From contig NZ_FNFH01000007.1 of NCBI RefSeq assembly GCF_900100355.1, positions 62,001 to 126,000 of the forward strand: a DNA stretch of 64,000 nt. The letters run 5' to 3'. The position numbers were made by a program, and so were the translations under genes. Shown piece by piece: positions 8,967 to 17,765 of the stretch. The notes under the pieces were generated by a model. The model made no database searches and was not told the origin of the DNA. It worked only from the letters and a program-made list of their open reading frames with translations. Origin of the DNA: Microbulbifer yueqingensis (GTDB lineage Bacteria; Pseudomonadota; Gammaproteobacteria; Pseudomonadales; Cellvibrionaceae). Every line of letters begins with the position of its first letter. The first letter of the stretch is position 1.

Positions 8967-9821
8967 GTGAACGAGTTTATTGTCGACGTAACGGCACAGA
9001 ACGCCCAGCAGGTGCTGATCGAGGAGTCCATGAAGCGCCCGGTGGTGGTGGATTTCTGGGCCGACTGGTGCGAGCCCTGCAAGCAGCTGATGCCGGTGCT
9101 GGAGAAGCTGGCCACTGAGTACGCCGGCCAGTTCCTGCTGGCCAAGGTCAACGCGGATACCGAGCAGATGCTGGCGGGGCAACTGGGGGTGCGCAGCCTG
9201 CCCACGGTGATGGTACTGAAAGACGGCCAGCCGGTGGACGGTTTTGCCGGTGCACAGCCGGAAAAGCAGATTCGCGAAATGCTGGACAAGTACCTGCCCA
9301 AGCCCTGGGACCTGAAGCTGGAGCAGGGCAAGGCCCTGGTGGCCGAGGGCAAGCTGGACGAGGCCCTGCCGGTCCTGCGCCAGGCCTATAGCGAGTCTGG
9401 CGAGCGCCAGGATATCGCCAAGCAGCTGGCTGCGGTGCTGCTGGAGCAGAACCGCACGCAGGAGGCCGAGGAGGTGCTCGGCAAGATCCTGCTGGCCGAC
9501 CAGGACAGCGATTACCAGCAACTGATGTCGCAGCTGGAACTCAAGCAGCAGGCAGCGGAGACACCCGAGATCAAGGCCCTGCAGCAGGCGCTGGAGAAAA
9601 ATCCGGACGACTTTGATACCGCCTACAAGCTCGCAGTCCAGTACAGCCAGGCGCAGCGTCACCAGGAGGCCCTGGAGCTGCTGTTGAATATCCTGCGCAG
9701 CGATCTCAATTATGCCGACGGTGCCGCCAGGCAGGCTTACCTCGATATGGTGAAGAGCCTGGGTGCCGGGGACCCCCTGGCAACCCAGTACCAGCGCAAG
9801 CTGATGACCCTGCTGTATTGA
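8967..9821 (+). CDS. cnoX: Thioredoxin-TPR co-chaperone (YbbN/CnoX)
   Basis: This 284-residue protein has an N-terminal thioredoxin domain (VVDFWADWCEPCKQLMPVLEKLA, active-site type WCxPC) followed by TPR-like helices (repeated LxxALxxLLxxNPxD patterns, for example LQQALEKNPDDFDTAYKLA). This is the architecture of YbbN/CnoX, a chlorine-activated holdase and redox partner of GroEL. The start is a GTG at 8967 with AGGAG at 8957-8961 five bases before it; an in-frame ATG at 8913 lacks a comparable site. A GC-rich stem (9846-9853 with 9867-9874) lies after the stop without a T-run. Confidence 0.9.
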   Translation: MNEFIVDVTAQNAQQVLIEESMKRPVVVDFWADWCEPCKQLMPVLEKLATEYAGQFLLAKVNADTEQMLAGQLGVRSLPTVMVLKDGQPVDGFAGAQPEKQIREMLDKYLPKPWDLKLEQGKALVAEGKLDEALPVLRQAYSESGERQDIAKQLAAVLLEQNRTQEAEEVLGKILLADQDSDYQQLMSQLELKQQAAETPEIKALQQALEKNPDDFDTAYKLAVQYSQAQRHQEALELLLNILRSDLNYADGAARQAYLDMVKSLGAGDPLATQYQRKLMTLLY

Positions 9822-9906
9822 TCCCCTGCTGTATTAATCCTTCCTGCGCGGGGCCCGCCATCAGGTCCCCGCGCTCCTGTCACGAGAGTCCCGAGGTTTC
9901 CAGGCC

Positions 9907-10224
9907 ATGTACAAGCTCTGTATCTACATCCCCGAGACCCACCTCGAAGAAGTGAAGCAGGCGGTGTTTGCCACCGGCGCCGGACGCATCGGCGATTACG
10001 ACAGCTGTTGCTGGCAGGTAGCCGGCTCCGGGCAGTTCCGGCCACTGGAGGGCAGCCAGCCGTTTATCGGCCAGGCCGGTGAAGTGGAGCGGGTGCCCGA
10101 ATACCGTGTCGAGATGGTATGCGCCGATAAGCTGGTGGATGCGGCGCTGGCCGCGATGCGCGAGGCCCATCCCTACGAGGAACCGGCCTTCGACCTGTGG
10201 AAGCTGGACGACCGCTGTAACTGA
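9907..10224 (+). CDS. YqfO/NIF3-insert-like small protein
   Basis: This 105-residue protein reads MYKLCIYIPETHLEEVKQAVFATGAGRIGDYDSCCW and later EYRVEMVCADKLVDAALAAMREAHPYEEPAFDLW. These match the stand-alone CutA-like domain found as an insert in NIF3/YqfO proteins; databases often call it 'NGG1p-interacting factor 3-like' or YqfO. It forms trimeric CutA-like folds. A metal or nucleotide role is unproven. It converges on the NUDIX gene with only 13 bases between stops. Confidence 0.8.
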   Translation: MYKLCIYIPETHLEEVKQAVFATGAGRIGDYDSCCWQVAGSGQFRPLEGSQPFIGQAGEVERVPEYRVEMVCADKLVDAALAAMREAHPYEEPAFDLWKLDDRCN

Positions 10225-10237
10225 GCGGGGTGGGTAC

Positions 10238-10777
10238 TCAGAGCTTGCGGGAAATTACCCCGCGGTGCAGAAGGTACCTGCCTTCCTTGCGGTCGGCGAA
10301 GTAGTGGGCCAGGGTCTCGCTCATGATCGGGAAGGCAATCTCGTCCCAGGGGATCTCCTCCTCGCGGAACAGTTCCACCTCGAGTGACTCGGGCCCTGGC
10401 CCGAAGTTGGTGTCGGTCAGCTCGCCGCGGTAGATCAGGTAGACCTGGTTGATATGCGGGATGTCGTAGACGCTGAAGAGGTCGTCCACGCGGATATTGG
10501 CCCGCGCCTCCTCCCAGCTTTCCCGCAGTGCCCCTTCCTCGCTGGTTTCCCCGTTCTCCATAAAGCCGGCCGGCAGGGTCCAGAGACCCAGGCGGGGTTC
10601 GATAGCCCGCTTGCACAAGAGTACCTGGTCGCCCAGGTAGGGCAGGGTGCCGACGATCACCCGAGGATTGATGTAGTGAATCGCGCCGCAGCCGCCGCAC
10701 AGGTGGCGGGGCCGGTCGTCGCCCTCGGGAATGGAAAAGGTCACGGCATCGCTGCCGCAGTGGCTACAGAATTTCAT
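10238..10777 (-). CDS. NUDIX hydrolase with N-terminal zinc ribbon
   Basis: This 179-residue protein opens with a zinc ribbon (CSHCGSDAV, then CGGCGAIHY). A NUDIX domain follows, with the box GFMENGETSEEGALRESWEEA, fitting GX5EX7REUXEEXGU with Ala in place of the usual last Gly. Zinc-ribbon NUDIX enzymes usually hydrolyse NADH, ADP-ribose or related nucleotide diphosphates. It is much shorter than NudC and lacks its N-terminal domain. It lies 78 bases downstream of the permease gene on the same strand and could be co-transcribed with it. Confidence 0.85.
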   Translation of the reverse strand: MKFCSHCGSDAVTFSIPEGDDRPRHLCGGCGAIHYINPRVIVGTLPYLGDQVLLCKRAIEPRLGLWTLPAGFMENGETSEEGALRESWEEARANIRVDDLFSVYDIPHINQVYLIYRGELTDTNFGPGPESLEVELFREEEIPWDEIAFPIMSETLAHYFADRKEGRYLLHRGVISRKL

Positions 10778-10855
10778 GGCGCCAGTATACTCGCGCCAGC
10801 TGCTGGCGTCAGCGCCCCGGCACGCTGATCATGCCCGCACTCGCCGGGGTGGGCC

Positions 10856-12289
10856 TCACAGCACCGTAGTCCCGGTGGCCAGCGAGTAGATTCCCGCGAG
10901 TGCCCCTAGCGCGATTGCGCCAAACAGCAGCACCTCCGGCACGGTGAATGTGGTCTCGTAGCGCTCCCGGCGGGCGTAAACAAAAAGCAGGGTGGCCGGT
11001 GCCAGCAGGATACAGGCCAGCATTACATACTCAAGTCCACCGGCCATGATCATGAAAATGGCGTAGAGGGTGCCGATTGCCGCAAACACAGTTTCCCGCT
11101 GGCGCAGGCGGGGGGGATCATGGGAATAACTCTCCCCGCTGAGCGTCAGTTTGAGGCCGTAGGCCGCCACCAGCAGGTAGGGGATCAGTGTCATGGCACT
11201 GGTCATCTCCAGGGTGAGCTCGAAGGCGTACTCGGCAAAGATCGTCAGCACCAGGAATGTTTGCACCAGCCCGTTGGTCAGCCACAGGGCGGTGGAGGGA
11301 ACGCCGTTTTTGTTTTCGTGGCTGAAAACCCTGGGAACCAGTTCGTAGCGGGAGGCGCTGTACAGTGCCTCGGCGCAGAGCAGGGTCCAGGCCAGGTAGG
11401 CGCCCAGCACCGAGACGATGAGGCCGACACTGATGAACACCGCACCCCAGGTCCCCACCACTGCCGCGAGCACGCCGGCCATCGAGGGCTGCCGCAGCCC
11501 TGCGAGTTCCGGGCGCATCATGACCCCGTAGGGTAACAGCGTCACCAGCACCATCAGGCACAGGACACCGAGGAAACCCATCACCGTGGCCCAGCCCACA
11601 TCGGAGCGGTTTCTCGCATAGCGGGAGAAAACGCTGGCGCCCTCAACACCGATAAAGACAAATACCGTCACGAGCATGGTGCGCCTGACCTGTGCAGTGA
11701 CATGGCCCAGGTCGCGCTGTTCCCCGCCCCAGAAGTTGGCAGCAAACAGGTCTTTCTGGAATGCGACCGTGAGAATGATGATAAACGTCAGGATGGGGAT
11801 CACCTTCGCGAGGGTGACCAGCCTGTTGATCACGGCTGCCTCCTTTACGCCCCGCAGGATCATGAAGTGGATGGTCCAGAGCACCAGCGAGGATACCGCC
11901 ACAGCCGGGATGGTATTGCCCTGGCCGAAAGCGGGGATGGCGGCGCCCAGGGTGGACTTGATGAGGACGAAGTAGGTGGTGCTGCCCAGGCAACCCCCGG
12001 TCCAGAAGCCGATTGCGGCCAGGAAGCCGACGTAGTTGCCGAACCCCTCTCTGGCATAGGTGAAAATGCCCGCATCCAGGTCCGGTTTGCGCATGGCCAG
12101 GAACTGGAAGACGAAGGCCAGCATCAGCATGCCGGTACCGGCGATGGTCCATGCCACCAGGGCGCCGAAGGGACCGGTGGCAGCGCCGAAAGTGGCGGGC
12201 AGCGAGAAGATCCCGGCCCCTACCATCGAGCCCACCACCATGCCCATCATGGTGGTGCGGTTCAGGTTGCGCTCTCGGTTTGGGGTCAT
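10856..12289 (-). CDS. APC-family basic amino acid/polyamine antiporter
   Basis: This 477-residue inner-membrane protein has about 12-13 hydrophobic segments. The first carries the APC signature GSMVGAGIFSLPATFGAATGP. Others include VTLAKVIPILTFIIILTVAF and VFVFIGVEGASVFSRYARN. The segment pattern fits the ArcD/YdgI basic amino acid/polyamine antiporter group, such as arginine:ornithine exchangers. No arginine deiminase genes are nearby, so the substrate is inferred only from family resemblance. The upstream region 12290-12577 has no gene. Confidence 0.85.
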   Translation of the reverse strand: MTPNRERNLNRTTMMGMVVGSMVGAGIFSLPATFGAATGPFGALVAWTIAGTGMLMLAFVFQFLAMRKPDLDAGIFTYAREGFGNYVGFLAAIGFWTGGCLGSTTYFVLIKSTLGAAIPAFGQGNTIPAVAVSSLVLWTIHFMILRGVKEAAVINRLVTLAKVIPILTFIIILTVAFQKDLFAANFWGGEQRDLGHVTAQVRRTMLVTVFVFIGVEGASVFSRYARNRSDVGWATVMGFLGVLCLMVLVTLLPYGVMMRPELAGLRQPSMAGVLAAVVGTWGAVFISVGLIVSVLGAYLAWTLLCAEALYSASRYELVPRVFSHENKNGVPSTALWLTNGLVQTFLVLTIFAEYAFELTLEMTSAMTLIPYLLVAAYGLKLTLSGESYSHDPPRLRQRETVFAAIGTLYAIFMIMAGGLEYVMLACILLAPATLLFVYARRERYETTFTVPEVLLFGAIALGALAGIYSLATGTTVL

Positions 12290-12577
12290 TGGTTTTTACT
12301 CGCGGGCAGTCAGCTCATGCAGTCTAGACATTTGTGGCTTCGCTTCCCGGTGCGGCTCACAGGGGACACTTTTCTCCACGCGATGTGATCGATCCACGAG
12401 GGGGCATGGCGGCGAAAGCTGGCAAAACCAAAGCCCAGTTCAGTACGCGTTTTCCCGCTTGGCAAAGGAGATGCGATTAGTCGGGCGGGGGCAGCGGTGA
12501 GGGTGTCGGACGGGCAGGGTCCAGCCATATAAAGTGGTCTATAAAGATTGGCAGGCATGGATGAGGATTGAGCACTT

Positions 12578-12832
12578 ATGGCTAAGGAACACGGCAAGCA
12601 GATCAAGGATGATGAGCAGTACGAGGAGCTTCGCGACCAGGGCTACAGCAAGGAGAAAGCCGCTCGCATAGCGAACACGCCTAGGGAAAAGGCTGGCAAA
12701 AAGGGCGGTAAGCATCCCCCTTATGAAGAGTGGAACAAAGATGAGTTGTATGACAAAGCACAGGAAGTTGGCATTGAAGGCCGGTCGGATATGTCAAAGG
12801 ACGAGCTGATAAAGGCACTCCGGAATCATTAA
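12578..12832 (+). CDS. Small Rho_N/SAP-like domain protein (DUF7218 type)
   Basis: This 84-residue, highly charged protein has two parts. The N-terminal part (MAKEHGKQIKDDEQYEELR, then GYSKEKAARIANTPR) resembles the DUF7218/KGG-type stress-associated small proteins. The C-terminal 35 residues (YEEWNKDELYDKAQEVGI, then DMSKDELIKALRNH) are a Rho N-terminal/SAP-like helix-extended-helix motif, usually a nucleic-acid binder. Such proteins are common in environmental proteobacteria with no proven role; chromatin or RNA binding is inference. A possible -10 (TATAAA) lies about 40-50 bases upstream. Confidence 0.8.
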   Translation: MAKEHGKQIKDDEQYEELRDQGYSKEKAARIANTPREKAGKKGGKHPPYEEWNKDELYDKAQEVGIEGRSDMSKDELIKALRNH

Positions 12833-13159
12833 GCAAAAGCGACGCTGATGAAAAAATAAAGCAAGCCCGGGCTGGCTACCATCAACTGGTCCGGCCCGGC
12901 CAGAGTGATGGACAGCGAAACCTTTTGGCGTTGTGGCCGTGGTGTTTAAACCGGAATTCATAGGGGAGTCGCCACCGGCATCTGGTTAAATTTTGATCTT
13001 TGCTTTATGATTGCCTTACGGCAATTCCCGCTCACTGGTTGCTGACAATAAAATTGTTATTTACTAATCCCATAGAGACAGGTAGCTGCCTCGCTTTACT
13101 TGTCTCCGGATAGTGCGGGTCGGAGCAGTTACAGGCAGAGGCAGACCGGCTGGAACCAG
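12833..13159. other. Intergenic region, no gene seen
   Basis: These 327 bases between the Rho_N gene and the CoA pyrophosphatase contain no convincing reading frame. The right half is AT-rich and holds a small perfect stem, ATTGCC-TTAC-GGCAAT, at about 13010-13025, and a second A/T dyad around 13047-13062. It probably carries the promoter of the NUDIX gene at 13160, but no strong -35/-10 pair is evident. Confidence 0.5.
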
Positions 13160-13771
13160 ATGTTGGACGAGATCGAGCGCAAATTTTCCCGCTTCAGGGA
13201 TCGCCTGGAGGCCAGGGTTCCCTCCGGACCGGACCTGGACGGTCATGCAGCTGTCCTGCTGGCACTGACCGACCAGCCCGACCCCGAAGTCATCCTCACC
13301 CTGCGTTCCACCAACCTGTCCACCCACTCTGGCGAGGTTTCCCTGCCGGGCGGCCGCTGGGAAGAGGGGGATAAATCCCTGCGGTACACGGCCCTGCGGG
13401 AGACACACGAGGAAATTGGGCTGCCGCCGGAAGCCGTGCGGGTGCTGGGGCCCCTGTGGTCGCGCCGGACCCGCTGGAATGTCCACGTGACCCCCTGGCT
13501 GGGGGTAGTCGCCCCCGATGTGCAGCTGGTGCCAAATCCCGGCGAACTGGATGCCATTTTCCGGGTTCCCCTGTCGTTTTTCCTCGAAGATCCCCGGATT
13601 CGCACCGACCAGATAACCATCGACGAGCGAGCCATCTACCTGCCGGCCTACCAGTTCCAGGAGTACGAGATCTGGGGTTTTACCGCCGGAATCCTGACGG
13701 AATTCCTGGTCAGGGTACTCGATGCCGAGATCGAGCACCGCGACGGCGTGCCGCTGCGCGCACTGAGCTAG
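13160..13771 (+). CDS. CoA pyrophosphatase (NUDIX, NudL-like)
   Basis: This 203-residue NUDIX hydrolase carries the CoA-specific upstream motif in LRSTNLSTHSGEVSLPGGRWE and then the NUDIX box region ALRETHEEIGL. Together these indicate CoA/acyl-CoA pyrophosphatases of the YeaB/NudL type, which cleave CoA to 4'-phosphopantetheine and 3',5'-ADP. I start at ATG 13160 (MLDEIERKF). An in-frame TTG at 13100 would add 20 residues unlike the family. It is followed after about 50 bases by an ABC exporter on the same strand, with a -10-like hexamer between them. Confidence 0.87.
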   Translation: MLDEIERKFSRFRDRLEARVPSGPDLDGHAAVLLALTDQPDPEVILTLRSTNLSTHSGEVSLPGGRWEEGDKSLRYTALRETHEEIGLPPEAVRVLGPLWSRRTRWNVHVTPWLGVVAPDVQLVPNPGELDAIFRVPLSFFLEDPRIRTDQITIDERAIYLPAYQFQEYEIWGFTAGILTEFLVRVLDAEIEHRDGVPLRALS

Positions 13772-13789
13772 GCCGTTGCCGGGCACGTG

Positions 13790-13795
13790 TATAAT
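13790..13795 (+). promoter_or_regulatory. Consensus -10 hexamer (TATAAT)
   Basis: A perfect TATAAT lies at 13790-13795, 27 bases before ATG 13823 of the ABC exporter. No good -35 is found at 16-18 bases spacing (the closest is a weak GAGCTA at 13767), so promoter strength is uncertain. An in-frame GTG at 13787 sits inside this element, which argues against starting the protein there. Confidence 0.4.
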
Positions 13796-13822
13796 GCCCG
13801 CCGGCTTCTCCCGAGTTTCACT

Positions 13823-15658
13823 ATGCCCAGACCCAAGTCCACGGTCGCCCTGGAGGATGTGCACTGGGGCGCACTGAAAACCCTTTTCCCCTACCTGCTG
13901 GAATTCCGCCGCGCGGTGCTGCTGGCCTTGCTGTGCCTGGTGGGCGCCAAGCTGGCCAGTGTCGGCCTGCCGTTCATCCTCAAGCATATCGTCGACGACC
14001 TCGACAGCGCCGGGGGCGCCGCCGCAGCCATCGCCCTGCCGTTGGGCCTGTTGCTGGCCTATGGCGCCGTGCGTCTTTCCAGTGTGCTGTTTGGCGAGCT
14101 GCGCGACACCATTTTCGGGCGTGTCACCGAGCGCGCCCAGCGTCGCATCGGTCTCGAAGTTTTCCAGCACCTGCACCGGCTGGACCTGGACTTCCACCTG
14201 AACCGGCGCACCGGCGGCCTGTCGCGGGATATCGAACGCGGGATATCGGGCATCGGCTTTTTGATGCGATTTATGGTGTTCAATATCGTGCCGACGTTAC
14301 TGGAAATCGGCATGGTGGCGGTGCTGCTGTGGTGGAATTACAGTGCGCTGTTTGCATTGCTGGTACTGGGCGCGGTGGTGGTATACATCGGCTTTTCCGT
14401 GGTGGCCACCGAGTGGCGTACCCGGTTTGTGCGCGAGCTGAACGAGGCCGAGTCCAGGAGCAGCAGCCGCTCGGTGGACAGCCTGCTGAATTACGAGACT
14501 GTAAAATATTTCGGCAATGAAGCCTACGAGGCAGGGCATTACGATGTGGAACTGGGCCAGTGGGAGCAGGCACGGCGCAAGAACCGCCTGTCCCTGTTCG
14601 GGCTCAACGCCGGCCAGGCGCTGATTATTGCCATCGCCATGACTGCCGCGATGGTGCTTGCGGCGGTGCGTGTGACCGGCGGGCAGATGACTATCGGCGA
14701 CTTCGTCCTCATCAATGCCTTCATGATGCAGATCTTCATCCCGCTCAATTTCCTCGGTTTCGTCTATCGCGAGATGAAGGGGTCGCTGGCCAACATTGAA
14801 AAGATGTTCTCGCTGCTGGAAGTGAAGCCCGCGGTGGAAGACGCTCCCGGCGCCCCGGAGCTGCGGGTGACGGAGGGGCGGATCGAATTCGACGACGTAC
14901 ATTTCGGTTACCGCCCGGACCGGGAAATCCTGGGAGGTATTACGTTTACCGTGCAGCCACGCCAGAAACTGGCGATTGTCGGTGCCAGCGGCGCCGGCAA
15001 GTCGACCCTGTTCAAGCTCCTGTTCCGTTTCTATGACACTACCGGGGGACGGATCCTGGTCGACGGCCAGGATATCCGCACTGTCAGCCAGGAATCCCTG
15101 CGTCGTGCCATTGGCGTGGTCCCGCAGGACACGGTGTTGTTCAACCAGTCCCTGCTGGAAAACGTGCGCTACGGGCGTGTCGACGCCACTGATGCAGAAG
15201 TCATGGCGGCAATCCGGCACGCGCAGCTGGCCGGCTTCGTACAGCAGCTGCCGGAGGGCGCCCATACCCTGGTGGGGGAGCGGGGACTCAAGCTGTCCGG
15301 CGGCGAGCGCCAGCGGGTCGCCATCGCCCGGGCACTGCTCAAGCACCCGCCGATCATGGTTTTCGACGAGGCCACCTCCTCGCTGGACAGCCACTCGGAG
15401 CGGGGTATTCTCGAGGCGCTGCGACAAGTGGCGCGGGAACAGACCACGCTGGTGATTGCCCACCGCCTTTCCACCGTGGTGGATGCCGATACCATCCTGG
15501 TGCTCGACGAGGGCCGCATCGTCGAGCAGGGCAGCCATGCCCGGCTGCTTGCACAGGACGGGCACTATGCGGCCCTGTGGCGCCTGCAGCAGGAGGAGCG
15601 GGGACGGGCGGAGATCGATGCTGTACAAGAGATGAGCAGCCAGGAGCGGGAGGACTGA
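13823..15658 (+). CDS. ATM1-type ABC exporter, fused permease and ATPase
   Basis: This 611-residue half-transporter has six membrane helices (about residues 20-310) and a C-terminal ATPase. The ATPase has Walker A GASGAGKST, Q-loop VVPQDTVLFNQ, signature LSGGERQRVAIARALL and Walker B IMVFDEATSSLDS. The cytosolic-loop motif NYETVKYFGNEAYE is typical of the ATM1/ABCB7/HMT1 group, which exports glutathione-linked metals or sulfur species; a function in heavy-metal or Fe-S related export is inferred. The start is ATG 13823. The C-terminus (about 15 residues) is Glu-rich and variable. Confidence 0.88.
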   Translation: MPRPKSTVALEDVHWGALKTLFPYLLEFRRAVLLALLCLVGAKLASVGLPFILKHIVDDLDSAGGAAAAIALPLGLLLAYGAVRLSSVLFGELRDTIFGRVTERAQRRIGLEVFQHLHRLDLDFHLNRRTGGLSRDIERGISGIGFLMRFMVFNIVPTLLEIGMVAVLLWWNYSALFALLVLGAVVVYIGFSVVATEWRTRFVRELNEAESRSSSRSVDSLLNYETVKYFGNEAYEAGHYDVELGQWEQARRKNRLSLFGLNAGQALIIAIAMTAAMVLAAVRVTGGQMTIGDFVLINAFMMQIFIPLNFLGFVYREMKGSLANIEKMFSLLEVKPAVEDAPGAPELRVTEGRIEFDDVHFGYRPDREILGGITFTVQPRQKLAIVGASGAGKSTLFKLLFRFYDTTGGRILVDGQDIRTVSQESLRRAIGVVPQDTVLFNQSLLENVRYGRVDATDAEVMAAIRHAQLAGFVQQLPEGAHTLVGERGLKLSGGERQRVAIARALLKHPPIMVFDEATSSLDSHSERGILEALRQVAREQTTLVIAHRLSTVVDADTILVLDEGRIVEQGSHARLLAQDGHYAALWRLQQEERGRAEIDAVQEMSSQERED

Positions 15659-15747
15659 GCGACTGGGGAAGGCTTCCTTGATAAAAATGTCGTGGCGCAC
15701 TAATGTTGCGAGCCGTTGCATCAGATAAGAATAGGCAGATACAGAAT

Positions 15748-17448
15748 ATGAAAACTGCAAAGTTCACCGCCGCGCTGCTCGCGCTGGCCATCATGAGCGC
15801 CTGCTCCCCCCGTGACGAACAGCAAACCGAAGTGGTCGAGGAGACCGGCTCCGCGGTCGAGACAACCGGGTCCGCTGGCAAGAAGCCGGAAACAGAGGTT
15901 TCCAGTGACCGCTTCGACATCTACGTACCGGTAGAGCTCACCGCCGACCTCTCCGACCTGTCCGACGACCAGCGCCAGATGATTGGCCTGCTGATTGACG
16001 CCAGCAAGATCATGGATCGGCTGTTCTGGCTCCAGTCATTTGGCCCGGCAGATGAGCTGCTGCCCAATATCGAAGACCCGGAGAAGCGCAAGTTCGCCGA
16101 TATCAACTACGGGCCCTGGGACCGGCTGAACAACAACGAGCCGTTTATCGAGGGTTACGGTCCCAAGCCGCCGGGTGCCGAGTTTTACCCGGAGGATATG
16201 AGCAAGGAGGAATTCGAGCAGTGGGAGCAGCCTGGCAAGAAAGGCCTCTACTCACTGGTTCGTCGTGATGACGAGGGCAACCTGAAACTGGTGCCGTATC
16301 ACGAGGCCTACAAGGCTGACCTGGAGAAGGCGGCGGAGATCCTGCGCCAGGCCTCGGAGCTGGCAGAGGACGAGCAGTTCGCCAATTACCTGAGCATGCG
16401 CGCCGACGCACTGGTTTCCGACGAGTTCCGCTCCAGCGACATGGCCTGGATGGACATGAAGGACAACCGCATCGATGTGGTGATTGGCCCGATCGAGAAC
16501 TACGAGGACCAGCTGTTCGCCTACCGCACTGCCTACGAGTCTTACGTACTGCTGAAGGACCCGGAGTGGAGCGAGAAGCTGGCCAAGTTCGCCGCTTTCC
16601 TGCCGGAACTGCAGAAGGGCCTGCCGGTGGACGAGAAGTACAAGTCCGAGGTGCCCGGTACCGATTCCGACCTCAATGCCTACGATGTCCTGTACTACGC
16701 GGGCCACAGCAATGCCGGCTCCAAGACCATCGCCATCAACCTGCCCAACGACGAGGAGGTGCAGCTGGCCAAGGGCACCCGCCGCCTGCAGCTGAAAAAC
16801 GCCATGCGCGCGAAGTTCGACAAGATCCTGGTGCCGATCAGCGAGGAGCTGATAGCCGAGGACCAGCGCAAGCACATCACTTTCCCGGCGTTTTTCGCCA
16901 ACACCATGTTCCACGAGGTGGCGCACGGGCTGGGTATCAAGAAAACCGTCACCGACGGCAGTAATGTACGCCAGGCCCTGAAGGAAACCTCCTCAGCGCT
17001 GGAAGAGGGCAAGGCGGACATCCTTGGCCTCTACATGGTGACCCGCCTGCACGAGAAGGGCGAGATCGAGGAAGGCGAGCTGATGGACAATTACGTCACC
17101 TTCCTGGCCAGCATCTTCCGCAGCGTGCGTTTCGGCGCGGCCAGCGCACACGGCAAGGCGAACATGATGCGCTTCAACTACTTCAAGGAGCAGGGCGCCT
17201 TCACCCGCGACCCTGACACCGGCCAGTACAGTGTCGACTTCGACAAGATGCAGGAAGCCATGACCAGCCTGTCCAACCTGATCCTGACCATCCAGGGTGA
17301 CGGGGACTACGCCAAATCCAAGGAGCTGCTGGATAGCAAGGGCGTTGTGGGCGCTGAACTGCAGGCCGACCTGGATCGCCTGGCCGATGCCGACATTCCG
17401 GTGGATGTGACCTTTATCCAGGGCAAGGAAACCCTGGGACTGAAATAG
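15748..17448 (+). CDS. M49-like (dipeptidyl-peptidase III-related) zinc hydrolase lipoprotein
   Basis: This 566-residue protein has a lipoprotein signal (MKTAKFTAALLALAIMSAC, Cys about 19) and a Glu/Thr/Ser-rich linker. The catalytic region contains FHEVAHGLG (H389-E390-x-x-H393), followed by SSALEEGKADILGLYMV, whose Glu is the likely third zinc ligand. This spacing and EE-x-KAD are typical of bacterial M49-like 'Zn-dependent hydrolases' that use HExxH instead of the eukaryotic HExxGH. It is likely an outer-membrane-anchored peptidase. ATG 15748 is chosen because it directly precedes the signal peptide; the Shine-Dalgarno is weak. Confidence 0.82.
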   Translation: MKTAKFTAALLALAIMSACSPRDEQQTEVVEETGSAVETTGSAGKKPETEVSSDRFDIYVPVELTADLSDLSDDQRQMIGLLIDASKIMDRLFWLQSFGPADELLPNIEDPEKRKFADINYGPWDRLNNNEPFIEGYGPKPPGAEFYPEDMSKEEFEQWEQPGKKGLYSLVRRDDEGNLKLVPYHEAYKADLEKAAEILRQASELAEDEQFANYLSMRADALVSDEFRSSDMAWMDMKDNRIDVVIGPIENYEDQLFAYRTAYESYVLLKDPEWSEKLAKFAAFLPELQKGLPVDEKYKSEVPGTDSDLNAYDVLYYAGHSNAGSKTIAINLPNDEEVQLAKGTRRLQLKNAMRAKFDKILVPISEELIAEDQRKHITFPAFFANTMFHEVAHGLGIKKTVTDGSNVRQALKETSSALEEGKADILGLYMVTRLHEKGEIEEGELMDNYVTFLASIFRSVRFGAASAHGKANMMRFNYFKEQGAFTRDPDTGQYSVDFDKMQEAMTSLSNLILTIQGDGDYAKSKELLDSKGVVGAELQADLDRLADADIPVDVTFIQGKETLGLK

Positions 17449-17474
17449 ATCTTTCTTTTTTCCATCCGATAAAG

Positions 17475-17497
17475 CCCCAGCACTGCTGGGGTTTTTT
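17475..17497 (+). terminator. Rho-independent terminator after the M49-like gene
   Basis: A perfect stem CCCCAGC-ACT-GCTGGGG (17475-17491) is followed by six T residues (17492-17497), 26 bases after the stop at 17448. It is a textbook intrinsic terminator for the plus strand. Confidence 0.9.
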
Positions 17498-17696
17498 GTT
17501 AACAGTGTCGCATCAGGATGCAGGAGGACCGGTCGCAGTCGGTGGTGTTGTTTCGACTGTGACTGGGGACGGATGAGTCGTTCGAGGCTGGTGCACCCGG
17601 CTCCCCAAGGCTTGCGGCAGCACAGATCATTGACCGGAAGTAGGCTCATTACTTCAGGTTATTGCACTGCTACCGGCACACCACTTTCCATTAACC

Positions 17697-17732
17697 AAAA
17701 AAAAGAGTCCCCAGCCAGCGGCCGGGGACTCT
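17697..17732 (-). terminator. Rho-independent terminator after the first TSP3 gene
   Basis: The stem AGAGTCCCC (17704-17712) pairs with GGGGACTCT (17724-17732). Eight A residues at 17697-17704 give the U-tract on the minus strand. It lies 34 bases downstream of the minus-strand stop at 17766. Confidence 0.88.
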
Positions 17733-17765
17733 CTGTTGTGGCTTCCATTCAGGTGGTGCGGGTGG

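Noticed and set aside
6809-9352. 847-codon minus-strand frame over the C69, DUF885 and ybbN genes
   Set aside because: High-GC antisense shadow. The plus-strand frames carry recognised catalytic motifs and overlapping starts.
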